Shown piece by piece: positions 21,177 to 29,819 of a stretch of 64,000 bases of DNA (position 1 is the first letter of the stretch; every line of letters starts with the position of its first letter). The stretch lies in the NCBI RefSeq assembly GCF_049800675.1, contig NZ_JBLOOT010000005.1:255849-319848 (forward strand). The letters are read 5' to 3'. The notes under the pieces are model-generated. The model saw nothing but the letters and a program-made list of their open reading frames with translations. It did no database searches and was not told the origin of the DNA. The position numbers and the translations under genes were made by a program. This DNA is from Cauispirillum nitrogeniifigens. GTDB taxonomy: Bacteria; Pseudomonadota; Alphaproteobacteria; Rhodospirillales; Rhodospirillaceae.

Positions 21177-21396
21177 GGGGCGTCCCGGCGGGAGGGGTTC
21201 GTGCCCATGGGCAAGCAAGGGCCGCGCCAGGGGGCCCTGCTGCCGGATGGGACGCCGTCCCGGACACCGCCGCGCGTCCTGGCCGTTGATCTTTGCCCAC
21301 GGCGCAGGCAGCCTGTGCCCGATACGGCGCCTGTGCAGTCCGGCCATGCGAAAGTTGCAGTGATTTATCGAAAATTTTATCTTTAGGCTTCTGCCC

Positions 21397-22410
21397 ATGA
21401 GCCGGGGGATGAAGGGGGATCGGGTGCCTTTTCACAAACTGATGGCGGGACTGGCGGGCGTTCTCGTCGCCCTGGCGGTGGCGATGGCGGTGACTGGACC
21501 GGCCGCGGCGCTGGAGACGGTGACGGTCCAGCTCAAGTGGACGCATGCGTTCCAGTTCGCCGGCTACTACGCGGCCCAGGAAAAGGGCTACTACCGTGAT
21601 GCGGGGCTCGACGTGCGGCTGGTCGAGGCGCGGCCGGGCCTGGACGTGGTGGCCGAGGTGGTCGATGGCCGCGCCGACTTCGGCATCGGCGGCAGCGGCC
21701 TGCTGCTGGATCACCATGCCGGCACGCCGGTGGTCGCCCTGGCGGCCGTGTTCCAGCACTCGCCCCTGGTCCTGGTGGCGCGCGGCGACCACTTCGCCCA
21801 GTCGCTGGACGGTCTGGCCGGCAAGAAGGTGATGATCGAGCCGCACGCCGACGAACTGTTCGCCTTCCTGCGGGCGCGCGGCCTGCCGCCGGAGCGGCTG
21901 CGTCTGGTGGAGCACAGCCTGGATGCGGCGGACCTCATTGCCAACCGGGTCGATGCCATGTCCGCCTATCTCACGGTCGAGCCGTTTTTCCTGAATCAGG
22001 CCGGTGTCAGCCACCGGATCTACAGCCCCCGCGCCGACGGCATCGACTTCTACGGCGACGTGCTGTTCACCAGCGCCGCCCGGATCGCCGGGAAGCCCGA
22101 GCAGGTCGCCGCCTTCCGCGAGGCCAGCCTGCGCGGCTGGCGCTACGCCATGGCCCACCCCAACGAGATCATCGACCTGATCCTGGACCGCCACGCCCCA
22201 CAGCTATCGCGGGCCTTCCTGCGTTTCGAGGCGGCGGCGATGAAGGATCTGGTGGCGCCGCCGGGGGCCGCGATCGGCGCCCTGGACGCCGCCCGCTGGC
22301 GCCATATCGCCGACATCTACGCCCGGCTGGGCCTGCTGCCCAAGGACGCGCCGGTGGACGGCTTCCTCTACGTCCCGCCGCCGGCCAAGCCATGGTGGCG
22401 GGTGTGGTGA
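21397..22410 (+). CDS. NMT1/THI5-like periplasmic binding protein
   Basis: A 337-residue exported binding protein with a signal peptide (about residues 16-38, ending near GPAAA). VQLKWTHAFQFAGYYAAQEK near residues 44-63 and DFGIGGSGLLLDH near 92-104 are typical of the NMT1/THI5 fold. Stand-alone relatives bind pyrimidine precursors of thiamine, but this exact N-terminal sequence style is commonest as the sensor domain of histidine kinases and diguanylate cyclases. No thiamine genes, transporter genes or TPP riboswitch are visible. It diverges from the binding protein/kinase pair, so shared sensing is plausible. The 3' end converges on a lipoprotein gene with a 1-base gap. Confidence 0.85.
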   Translation: MSRGMKGDRVPFHKLMAGLAGVLVALAVAMAVTGPAAALETVTVQLKWTHAFQFAGYYAAQEKGYYRDAGLDVRLVEARPGLDVVAEVVDGRADFGIGGSGLLLDHHAGTPVVALAAVFQHSPLVLVARGDHFAQSLDGLAGKKVMIEPHADELFAFLRARGLPPERLRLVEHSLDAADLIANRVDAMSAYLTVEPFFLNQAGVSHRIYSPRADGIDFYGDVLFTSAARIAGKPEQVAAFREASLRGWRYAMAHPNEIIDLILDRHAPQLSRAFLRFEAAAMKDLVAPPGAAIGALDAARWRHIADIYARLGLLPKDAPVDGFLYVPPPAKPWWRVW

Positions 22411-22411
22411 G

Positions 22412-22864
22412 CTAGAAGTCGGTCCCGGTCATCCGCTTGCCGGCGATGGCGGCGCGGCCTTCGTCCTCGGGCACCTGACGGGGGCTGACGTGCTGGAGGG
22501 CGTTGCCCACGCCGCCGCCCAGTTCGACGAACACCACCTCGCCGGGCTGGGTGGCGATGACGGTGGATACGCCGACCTCGGCGGAGGTGGAGATGACCTG
22601 ACGGCCCGGCGCCACGTCGGCCCAGAACACGCCGTCGCGCAGCATGCGCCCGACCCGGCGGCGGTTGACGAAGACGTTGGTGTCCGTCACCGCCCAGGCC
22701 AGCGGGTTGGCCGGGGTGTAGAAGACGATGCGGCTGAGATCCTGCGGCACCGGGCGGGACAGCTCCAATGCCTCCGTCGCCACCGGGCCGCGCGCGTCGC
22801 AGCCGCCCAGCGCCGCCGCCACGGCGACCGTCGCCGCCACCATCCACGCCTTGGTCCTGAGCAT
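22412..22864 (-). CDS. Lipoprotein, DUF2846-like
   Basis: A 150-residue protein with a lipoprotein signal peptide; the lipobox is LGGC with Cys at about residue 22. The mature part is beta-rich (IVFYTPANPLAW, VFVNRRRVGRMLRDGVFWAD), like DUF2846 lipoproteins whose function is unknown. The ATG at 22864 begins the signal peptide. It lies 64 bases downstream of the glgP stop on the same strand and could be read through from it. Confidence 0.78.
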   Translation of the reverse strand: MLRTKAWMVAATVAVAAALGGCDARGPVATEALELSRPVPQDLSRIVFYTPANPLAWAVTDTNVFVNRRRVGRMLRDGVFWADVAPGRQVISTSAEVGVSTVIATQPGEVVFVELGGGVGNALQHVSPRQVPEDEGRAAIAGKRMTGTDF

Positions 22865-22928
22865 CCCGTCCTCCCCTGCCGAAAAAAGCCCCCGACGCGC
22901 GCACACTACCACGTCGGGGGCGGCAGGG

Positions 22929-25442
22929 CTATTCGGCGGCGGCGTCGGCGCGCAGGGGCATCACCGCCCCGTCGGACCAGTCGCGCGGCGCCACGCCCCA
23001 CACGTCGCCGGCATAGTCCAGCACCGTGCGGTCGCTGGAGAAACGGCCCATGCGGGCGATGTTCAGGGTGGCCCGGCGGTGCCAGTCGTCGGGGTCGCGG
23101 AAGACGCGGGCGGCATGCTCCTGAGCCTGCACATAGGCGCGGTAGTCGGCCAGCAGCAGGTATTCGTCGTGCGCCACCAGCCCGTCGATCAGGCCGCGAT
23201 AGCGGTCGCGGTCGTCGGGCGAGAAGAAGCCGTCGCGGATGAGGGCCAGGGCGTGGGCCAGTTCCGCGTCGGCGGCCACCAGTTCGGCCCCGCGCTGGCG
23301 GCGGTGGCGGCGGATGGCGTCGGCCTCGGCCGGCGACAGGCCGAAGATGAACATGGCCTCCTGGCCGATCTCCTCGGCCATCTCGATGTTGGCGCCGTCC
23401 ATGGTGCCGATGGTCAGCGCGCCGTTGAGCGCCAGCTTCATGTTGCCGGTGCCCGAAGCCTCGGTGCCGGCGGTGGAGATCTGTTCGGACAGGTCCGCCG
23501 CCGGAATGATGATCTGCGCGGAGGACACATCGTAGTTGGGCACGAAGGCAACCTTCAGCAGGTCGCGGCTGGCCGGGTCGTGGCTGACCAGGGCGGCGAT
23601 GTCGTGGATGAGGGCGATGACCTGCTTGGCCACCGCGTAGCCCGGCGCCGCCTTGCCGCCGAAGATGACGGTGCGCGGCACCACGTTCTCCAGCCGGCCC
23701 TCGCGGATGCGGCTGTACAGGGTCACGACATGCAGCAGGTTCAGGAGCTGGCGCTTGTATTCGTGGATGCGCTTGACCTGGACGTCGAACAGGCTGGCCG
23801 GGTCGACCACCAGCCCGGTGGACTGGCGGATGAGGGCGCCCAGGCGTTCCTTGTTGGCCCGCTTGACGGCCGCCAGCTCGGCGCGGAAGCCGGCGTCGTC
23901 GGCGAACGGCTCCAGACGGCGCAACTGCGCAAGGTCGCTGCGCCAGCCGTCGCCGATACGGGCGTCGAGCAGCCCGGAGAGCTTGCGGTTGGCCAGCATC
24001 ATCCAGCGGCGCGGCGTGATGCCGTTGGTCTTGTTGACGATGCGGCCGGGCAGGCAGCGGTCGAGGTCGGCGAACAGCCCGGCGCGGATGAGGTCGGTGT
24101 GCACGCGGGCCACGCCGTTGACGCGGTGGCTGCCGACGAAGGCAAGGTGGGCCATGCGCACCCGCCGCGCCTCCGGCCCATGGGTATCGTCGATGATCGA
24201 CACCCGGCGATAGAGGTCGAACTCGCCGGGGAAGGTGTGCTGCACCTGACGCAGGAAACGGGCGTTGATCTCGTAGATGATCTGGGTGTGGCGCGGCAGG
24301 ATGCGCTCGAACATCTCCACCGGCCAGGTCTCCAGCGCCTCGGGCATGACCGTGTGGTTGGTGTAGCCGAAGGTGCCGACGCAGGCCCGCCACGCCTCCT
24401 CCCAGCCCAGGCCGTGGTGGTCGACCAGCAGGCGCATCAGCTCCGGCACGGCGATGGCCGGATGGGTGTCGTTGAGCTGGATGGCGACCTTCTCCGGCAG
24501 CCGGCGCAGGTCATGGTTGGTCTTGAGGAAGCGGCGCAGGATGTCCTGGAGCGAGGCGCAGACCAGGAAATACTCCTGCTTGAAGCGCAGTTCGCGGCCC
24601 AGCGAGTTGCTGTCGTCGGGGTAGAGGATGCGCGACAGGTTCTGTGACTCGATGCCCTCGCGCACGGCGTCCACGTAGTCGCCGGTGTTGAAGCGGCGCA
24701 GGTCGAAGCCCTTGATCGGCTCGGCCTTCCACAGGCGGATGGTGTTCATGGTGCGCGAGCGGTAGCCGGTGACGGCCTGATCGCGGCCGACGGCCATGAC
24801 GCGTTCGCCGTCCACCCATTCATGGCGCAGGCGGCCTTGGGCGTCGGTGAACTCCATCACCCGGCCGCCGAACTGGACGGAAAACATCTCCTTTTCGCGC
24901 ACGAACTCCCACGGGTTGCCGTGGCGGTGCCAGTTGTCGGGTTCCTCGACCTGACGGCCGGCCTCGTCGATGCGCTGGCGGAACATGCCGTAGTCGTAGC
25001 GCAGGCCGTAGCCGTAGGCGGGGATGTCGACGGTGGCCAGCGACTCCATCAGGCAGGCCGCCAGCCGCCCCAGGCCACCGTTGCCCAGGCCGGCCTCGGC
25101 CTCGCGGAAGGCGATGGCCTTCCAGTCCTGGCCGAGCAGGGCCAGCGCCTTGCGCGCCGTCTCGTAGAGGCCGAGGTTGAGCAGGTGGGCCGACAGCGAC
25201 CGGCCGATCAGGAACTCCATGGACAGGTAGTAGACCTGCTTCTCGTCGCGGTCGCTGCGGCGGCGGTGACTGTCCAGCCACGCCCCGGCCATCAGGTCGC
25301 GGCAGGCAAAGGCGGTGGCCTTGTACCAGTCGTCGGCGTTGAGCGTCTCGCGGTTCTTGCCCACCGTCCGCCGGGTGTGGTCAAGGATGAGGTCGCGCAG
25401 GTCCTCGGGCGTCAGAGTGTCGAGCTTGGGCAGGTCGGCCAT
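22929..25442 (-). CDS. glgP: Glycogen/starch/alpha-glucan phosphorylase
   Basis: Phosphorolytic breakdown of glycogen to glucose 1-phosphate. The 837-residue protein is full length. The PLP lysine lies in EASGTGNMKLALNG near residue 675. The N-terminal part contains YYLSMEFLIGRSL near 70-82 and GNGGLGRLAACLMES near 120-134, both signatures of the family. No other glg genes are in the window. The start codon abuts a perfect 13-base-pair inverted repeat (25443-25485), and the strong GGAGGGGG ribosome-binding site lies in its loop and 5' edge, so translation or transcription is probably regulated. Confidence 0.97.
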   Translation of the reverse strand: MADLPKLDTLTPEDLRDLILDHTRRTVGKNRETLNADDWYKATAFACRDLMAGAWLDSHRRRSDRDEKQVYYLSMEFLIGRSLSAHLLNLGLYETARKALALLGQDWKAIAFREAEAGLGNGGLGRLAACLMESLATVDIPAYGYGLRYDYGMFRQRIDEAGRQVEEPDNWHRHGNPWEFVREKEMFSVQFGGRVMEFTDAQGRLRHEWVDGERVMAVGRDQAVTGYRSRTMNTIRLWKAEPIKGFDLRRFNTGDYVDAVREGIESQNLSRILYPDDSNSLGRELRFKQEYFLVCASLQDILRRFLKTNHDLRRLPEKVAIQLNDTHPAIAVPELMRLLVDHHGLGWEEAWRACVGTFGYTNHTVMPEALETWPVEMFERILPRHTQIIYEINARFLRQVQHTFPGEFDLYRRVSIIDDTHGPEARRVRMAHLAFVGSHRVNGVARVHTDLIRAGLFADLDRCLPGRIVNKTNGITPRRWMMLANRKLSGLLDARIGDGWRSDLAQLRRLEPFADDAGFRAELAAVKRANKERLGALIRQSTGLVVDPASLFDVQVKRIHEYKRQLLNLLHVVTLYSRIREGRLENVVPRTVIFGGKAAPGYAVAKQVIALIHDIAALVSHDPASRDLLKVAFVPNYDVSSAQIIIPAADLSEQISTAGTEASGTGNMKLALNGALTIGTMDGANIEMAEEIGQEAMFIFGLSPAEADAIRRHRRQRGAELVAADAELAHALALIRDGFFSPDDRDRYRGLIDGLVAHDEYLLLADYRAYVQAQEHAARVFRDPDDWHRRATLNIARMGRFSSDRTVLDYAGDVWGVAPRDWSDGAVMPLRADAAAE

Positions 25443-25485
25443 GGTGTTGTAATCCCCCTCCGGAAGTTGGGCGGATTACAACACC
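25443..25485 (-). promoter_or_regulatory. Perfect inverted repeat abutting the glgP start codon
   Basis: GGTGTTGTAATCC (25443-25455) and GGATTACAACACC (25473-25485) are perfectly complementary over 13 base pairs around a 17-base loop. In the glgP mRNA the second arm ends right at the AUG and the GGAGGGGG ribosome-binding site sits between the arms. A hairpin would hide the start region. Alternatively it is an operator with two half-sites. Which is correct is not decidable from sequence. Confidence 0.6.
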
Positions 25486-25551
25486 TTCGGCCGGTGGCGG
25501 GCGTGACGTTTCCTTTAATTCAGCCCTGCCCGGACTTCCGGGGAGATCCGG

Positions 25552-25705
25552 TTGAACCACCAAGACACCAAGGCACCAAGACATCGTGCCGCTTGACAGG
25601 AAGCGGACCCGCCGCGCGGAGCGCAGGATTGGACCGCTTTGGGATGGTGCGCCTGCGGCGCGGGAGGCGCCGGCCCCTTGGTGCCTTGGTGTCTTGGCGG
25701 TTCAA
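25552..25705. repeat. MITE-like inverted-repeat element, copy 1
   Basis: A 154-base element whose ends are inverted repeats matching over 28 of 29 bases (25552-25580 with 25677-25705), each built of short CACCAAG units. Read on the minus strand it aligns with the element at 58561-58708, including the shared inner segments GCGCCGCAGGCG and CCTGCGCT-N-CGCGCGGC. It codes for nothing and fills most of the gap between glgP and pmbA. No target-site duplication is obvious. Confidence 0.7.
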
Positions 25706-25734
25706 ACACCCCCTCGGAACCGGCCGCCTTTGCT

Positions 25735-27069
25735 TCAGCCCCCGGCCACGGTCATGCCGTCGATGCGCACCGTGGGCGCGTCGGTGCCGTAGCGCAGGAC
25801 CAGATCGTTGGCCGGGGTCAGGGCCTGGAACATGGTCTTGAGGTTGCCGGCGATGGTCGTCTCGTTGACCGCGTGGGTGATCTCGCCGTCCTTGATCCAG
25901 AAGCCGGCGCAGCCGCGCGAATAGTCGCCCGTCACGCCGTTGACGCCCGACCCGAACAGGTCGGTGACGTACAGGCCCTCGGCGATGTCGGCCATCAGGT
26001 CCTTGGGGCTCAGCGCGCCGGGCTCCATCCACACGTTGGTCGGTCCGGGGCCGCCGCGCCGGGCGTGGCCGGTGCTTTTCAAGCCCAACTGGCGGGCGCT
26101 GCGCAGGTCCAGGAGCCAGGTGGTCAACACGCCCTTGTCGATCAGGGTGCGGCGCTGGTTGGCGATGCCCTCGGCGTCCACCGGCTTGGAGTTCAGGCCG
26201 CGCGGGCGGTGCGGATCCTCGCTGATGGTGACGTGCTCGGGGAACACGCCGGTGCCCAGTGCGTCGCGCAGAAAGGTGGTGCCGCGCGCCACCGACGCGC
26301 CGTTGATGGCGCCCAGCAGGTTGCCGACCAGCCCGCGCGAGACGCGCGGATCGAACACCACCGGCAGGCGGGCGGTGCGGCCACGGCGAGCGCCCATGCG
26401 GGCGACGGCGCGTTCGCCGGCGCGGGCGCCGATGGCCTCGGGGCTTTCCAGGTCGCTCCAGTAGACGGCGGAGGTGTAGTCGTAGTCGCGTTCCTTGGCC
26501 GCGCCCTCGCCGGCCAGGGCGACGGCCGAGACGGAGGAATGCGACATCCAGTAGGCCCGCGTCATGCCGTTGCTGCCGACGCTGGCGACCAGGGTCTTGC
26601 CCCAGCCGGCCTCGGCGCCTTCGGAGTTGGTGACGCCGGGGATGGCGCGGGCGGCGTCCTCGGCCCGGCGGGCGGCGTCGATCAGCGCCTCGGCGGTGTA
26701 GTCGGCGGGGTCGCAGAGGTCGATTTCCGGGATGACCGTGGCCAGTTCCGACGGGTCGGCCAGACCGGCGTAGGGGTCTTCGGGCACCGTGCGCGCCATG
26801 GCGACGGCGCGCTCGACCAGTTCGGCCAGGGCCGCCTTGTCGCGGTCGGCCGACGACACCATGGCCTGGCGCTTGCCGATCAGCACTCGCAGGCCGATGT
26901 CGCCGCCCTCGCTGCGCTCCAGCGTTTCCAGCGCGCCCAGCCGCCAGGCCACCGACAGCGACGTGCCATCGGCCAGGACGGCGTCGGCTTCGTCGGCCCC
27001 GGCCTTGCGCGCGGCGGCGACAAGGTCGGACAGCAGGGTCAGGCGGTCGGCGGCGACGGCATCGGTCAT
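25735..27069 (-). CDS. pmbA: TldD/PmbA family metallopeptidase-like protein
   Basis: A 444-residue cytoplasmic protein of the TldD/PmbA family, the TldE-like partner that works with TldD in maturing peptides such as microcins and in degrading unfolded peptides. Family features: RLGALETLERSEGGDIGLRV near residues 41-60, the GTTFLRDALGTGVF block near 255-268, and the C-terminal TDLFGSGVNGVTGDYSRGCA near 385-404. The zinc motif of TldD is not expected in this subunit. The ATG at 27069 fits the usual PmbA N-terminus. No tldD gene is in the window. Confidence 0.9.
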   Translation of the reverse strand: MTDAVAADRLTLLSDLVAAARKAGADEADAVLADGTSLSVAWRLGALETLERSEGGDIGLRVLIGKRQAMVSSADRDKAALAELVERAVAMARTVPEDPYAGLADPSELATVIPEIDLCDPADYTAEALIDAARRAEDAARAIPGVTNSEGAEAGWGKTLVASVGSNGMTRAYWMSHSSVSAVALAGEGAAKERDYDYTSAVYWSDLESPEAIGARAGERAVARMGARRGRTARLPVVFDPRVSRGLVGNLLGAINGASVARGTTFLRDALGTGVFPEHVTISEDPHRPRGLNSKPVDAEGIANQRRTLIDKGVLTTWLLDLRSARQLGLKSTGHARRGGPGPTNVWMEPGALSPKDLMADIAEGLYVTDLFGSGVNGVTGDYSRGCAGFWIKDGEITHAVNETTIAGNLKTMFQALTPANDLVLRYGTDAPTVRIDGMTVAGG

Positions 27070-27138
27070 GCTGGAAATCCGTTCAGTGAAAAGCGCTTGT
27101 CCCCCAACGTGGAGCATTCCGCCGCAAATTGCCAGGGG

Positions 27139-28044
27139 TCACGCCCCGTTGCGCCGCAGCATTCCGACCAGCGCGTTGCCGCCCACCGCCCCCAGCACCA
27201 GCGCCCCGCCGATCAGCGCGCGGGCGCCCGGCGCGTCGCCCAGGACCACCCAGGCCAGCAGCGGCCCCAGCACCGTCTCGACCAGCGACAGCAGCGCCAC
27301 CTCGGCGGCGGGCGCGGTGCGGGCGCCGGCCAGGAACAGGGTCAGGGCCAGCGGCAGGATGACGAAGCCCAGCGCCCCCAGCACCAGCCAGTCGCGCGGG
27401 CTGACCAGCGCCGGGTGCAGGAACGGCACGCAGAACACCGCCGTCAGGAAGCCCGAGGCCGCCAGGGCGGCGGTCATGTCGCGGTCCCCGGCGCGGCGCA
27501 GGTTGACCAGATTCAGGCCGTGGCACAGTGCCGCCCCCAGGGCCGCCAGATCGCCGATCAGGGTGTCGGCCGAAAACCCCGGTCCGACCGAGCCCGACAG
27601 GATGACGCCGATGCCGGCCAGGGCCACGGCGATGGCCACCCAGGTCCGGCGGCCCACCCGTTCGCCGATCAGGACGAGGCCGAGAAGGGCGCTCCAGAAC
27701 GGCATGGTCGCCAGGATGATCAGGGTGTTGGCGACCGAGGTGTTGAGCATCGCCAGCACGAACAGGAAGTTCGCCACCGACATCAGCACCGCCGACACCG
27801 CTCCCGGCCAGCCCTGGCCGCGCAGCATCGCCGGCAGCCGGCGCCGGTAGATCGCCGCCAGCACCACGCTCAGCGCCACCCCCATGCCGAAGGTGCGCCA
27901 GAACAGGACGTCCCAGATGGGCGCCGTCTGGATGCTGTGCAGCATCATGCCGTCGGGGCTGATGATGGTCATGCCGGCGGCGGCCAGCAGGATGCCGCGC
28001 AGGTACAGGCTGCGCGCGGTGGGGGCGGCGGGAACGACGGACAT
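27139..28044 (-). CDS. EamA/DMT family transporter
   Basis: A 301-residue inner-membrane protein with ten predicted helices arranged as two EamA repeats (about residues 12-145 and 155-295). SVANTLIILATMPFWSALLG near residues 104-123 and LSLVETVLGPLLAWVVLGD near 250-268 are the usual repeat-end motifs. Family members export amino acids or other small metabolites; the substrate is unknown. The ATG at 28044 starts just before the first helix. It lies 55 bases downstream of purU on the same strand. Confidence 0.88.
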   Translation of the reverse strand: MSVVPAAPTARSLYLRGILLAAAGMTIISPDGMMLHSIQTAPIWDVLFWRTFGMGVALSVVLAAIYRRRLPAMLRGQGWPGAVSAVLMSVANFLFVLAMLNTSVANTLIILATMPFWSALLGLVLIGERVGRRTWVAIAVALAGIGVILSGSVGPGFSADTLIGDLAALGAALCHGLNLVNLRRAGDRDMTAALAASGFLTAVFCVPFLHPALVSPRDWLVLGALGFVILPLALTLFLAGARTAPAAEVALLSLVETVLGPLLAWVVLGDAPGARALIGGALVLGAVGGNALVGMLRRNGA

Positions 28045-28099
28045 GGGGGCGCTCGGCCGGAGGGACGGGGATACCCTTGGATCAACGGCGCGCGATGCG

Positions 28100-28975
28100 C
28101 TAGCGGAAGACCACCGTCTTGGTGCCGTTGAGCATGACGCGGCGCTCGACGTGCCAGCGCACGGCGCGCGACAGGACGGTGCTTTCGATGTGGCGGCCGG
28201 TGCGCACCAGATCATCGACGGTATAGGTGTGGTCGACGCGATCCACCGCCTGCTCGATGATCGGGCCTTCGTCGAGGTCGGCGGTCACGTAGTGGGCGGT
28301 GGCGCCGATCAGCTTGACGCCCCGGCGGTGCGCCTGCTGGTAGGGCGTGGCGCCCTTGAACCCCGGCAGGAAGGAATGGTGGATGTTGATGCAGCGCCCG
28401 GCCAGCCGCGCCGAGGCATCGGCCGACAGGATCTGCATGTAGCGGGCGAGCACCACCAGATCGACGTCCATGTCGTCGAGCATGGACAGCAGCTCGGCCT
28501 CCTGGGTGGCCTTGCTGGCCTTGGTCACCGGCAGGTGGTGGTAGGGAATGCCGTGCCATTCGACCAGGCTGCGCATGTCCTCGTGGTTGGAGATCACCGC
28601 CGGAATGTCGATCAGCAGCTGGCCGGTGCGCCAGTCGTGCAGCAGGTCGTTCAGGCAGTGCCCGAAGCGCGACACCAGGATGGCCACGCGCGGCGGCTTG
28701 CGCGCGTCGTGGAACGCCCAGGTCATGTCGAAGCGGTCGCCGATCAGGGCGAAGCCGGCCTTCAGCTTGTCGATGGCCGGAAAGCGCGGGCCGCCGGCCC
28801 GGAACACCGTGCGCAGGAAGAACATCCCCGTGTAGGGGTCGCTGTAGTGCGCCGATTCGGTGATGAAGGCCTCGTTCTCGAACAGGAAACCGGACACTGC
28901 GGCGACCACGCCCATGGTGTCGGGGCAGGTAATGGTCAGGACGAACTGCTGTTCGGCCGCGTGCGGAGTGCTCAT
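28100..28975 (-). CDS. purU: Formyltetrahydrofolate deformylase
   Basis: Hydrolyses 10-formyl-THF to formate and THF, balancing one-carbon pools. The 291-residue protein has an N-terminal ACT domain (about residues 8-85) and a formyltransferase-like catalytic domain. The catalytic triad region is seen in INIHHSFLPGFKGATPYQQA near residues 203-222 (Asn and His) and in YVTADLDEGPIIEQ near 237-250 (Asp). tRNA-Leu lies only 30 bases upstream on the same strand and its promoter is the only good one seen, so purU is probably transcribed with the tRNA. Confidence 0.96.
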   Translation of the reverse strand: MSTPHAAEQQFVLTITCPDTMGVVAAVSGFLFENEAFITESAHYSDPYTGMFFLRTVFRAGGPRFPAIDKLKAGFALIGDRFDMTWAFHDARKPPRVAILVSRFGHCLNDLLHDWRTGQLLIDIPAVISNHEDMRSLVEWHGIPYHHLPVTKASKATQEAELLSMLDDMDVDLVVLARYMQILSADASARLAGRCINIHHSFLPGFKGATPYQQAHRRGVKLIGATAHYVTADLDEGPIIEQAVDRVDHTYTVDDLVRTGRHIESTVLSRAVRWHVERRVMLNGTKTVVFR

Positions 28976-29005
28976 CGGGGCCCTTGAGACTGCTGGAGAA
29001 GTGGA

Positions 29006-29092
29006 TGGTGCGGGCGGTCGGACTCGAACCGACACTCTGTCGCCAGAACCGGATTTTGAGTCCGGCGCGTCTACCAATTCCGCCACGCCCGC
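29006..29092 (-). tRNA. tRNA-Leu (anticodon CAA)
   Basis: An 87-base class II tRNA with encoded CCA (29006-29008). The acceptor stem pairs GCGGGCG with CGCCCGC, the anticodon arm is CCGGA-ctCAAaa-TCCGG, a long variable arm follows, and the T arm has GGTTCGAGTCC. The CAA anticodon reads UUG. It lies 30 bases upstream of purU on the same strand. Confidence 0.97.
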
Positions 29093-29104
29093 AGCGGGAT
29101 GCCA

Positions 29105-29133
29105 TAGATAGCGCGCCCGGCGCCGTTCGCCAA
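29105..29133 (-). promoter_or_regulatory. Promoter of tRNA-Leu (and probably purU)
   Basis: On the minus strand TTGGCG (29133-29128), a 17-base spacer and TATCTA (29110-29105) place a start point a few bases before the tRNA 5' end at 29092. The same TTGNNN-N17-TATCTN form is found before the other two tRNA genes in the window, which supports the call. Confidence 0.6.
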
Positions 29134-29227
29134 GCCCTTCGCGAACGGGTGAAGCCGGAGGGAGCATGGACGCCGCCTTTTGAACCTGCTAAATCGGCAC
29201 CGACTGGCTGCCGGAGGCGAACCGCCC

Positions 29228-29806
29228 GTGTTGCGCAAGACCTACGACTGGACCATGGCCCAGGCCGCGCGTCCCAACGCCATCTGGGTGCTGGCCGCGG
29301 TTTCGTTCATTGAAAGCTCCGTCTTCCCCATCCCGCCCGACGTGCTGCTCATCCCCATGGTGCTGGCGGCGCCGACGCGGGCGTGGTTCTTCGCCCTGGT
29401 GTGCACCGTCGCCAGCGTGCTGGGCGGCTTCGCCGGCTATGCCATCGGCGCCGGACTGTACGAGGTGGTGGCCCAGCCGGTCCTGGCCTTCTACGGCTAC
29501 ATGGACAAGTTCGCCGAGTTCCAGACCCTGTACAACGAGTGGGGTGCCTGGATTGTCTTCGGCGCCGGCGTCACGCCGTTCCCCTACAAGGTCATCACCA
29601 TCGCCAGCGGCGTCACCGACCTGAGCCTGGGGGTGTTCGGCGTGGCCTCGGTACTGTCGCGCGGCCTGCGGTTCTTCTTCGTCGCCGCCCTGCTGTGGAA
29701 GTTCGGGCCACCCATCCGCATCTTCATCGAACAGCATCTGGGCAAGCTGACGGTGGCGTTCTTCGTGCTGCTGCTGGGCGGCTTCCTCGCCCTGCGCTGG
29801 ATCTAG
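29228..29806 (+). CDS. YqaA-like / DedA-related membrane protein
   Basis: A 192-residue inner-membrane protein with four to five helices. RKTYDWTMAQAARPNAIWVL near residues 3-22, FIESSVFPIPPDVLLIPM near 26-43, and the Gly/Pro-rich ASGVTDLSLGVFGVASVLSR block near 125-144 are typical of the SNARE-associated/DedA superfamily branch that includes YqaA. Function in this branch is not established; DedA relatives support lipid flipping and membrane potential. GTG 29228 is preferred over ATG 29180 because GGAGG lies about 11 bases upstream and the protein then starts as relatives do. dsbB follows 13 bases later. Confidence 0.85.
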   Translation: MLRKTYDWTMAQAARPNAIWVLAAVSFIESSVFPIPPDVLLIPMVLAAPTRAWFFALVCTVASVLGGFAGYAIGAGLYEVVAQPVLAFYGYMDKFAEFQTLYNEWGAWIVFGAGVTPFPYKVITIASGVTDLSLGVFGVASVLSRGLRFFFVAALLWKFGPPIRIFIEQHLGKLTVAFFVLLLGGFLALRWI

Positions 29807-29819
29807 GCGGGGCGCGGGC

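Noticed and set aside
21397..22410. Reading the NMT1/THI5-like gene as a thiamine-precursor transporter component
   Set aside because: No permease, ATPase or TPP riboswitch-like sequence is present; the neighbours are signalling genes.
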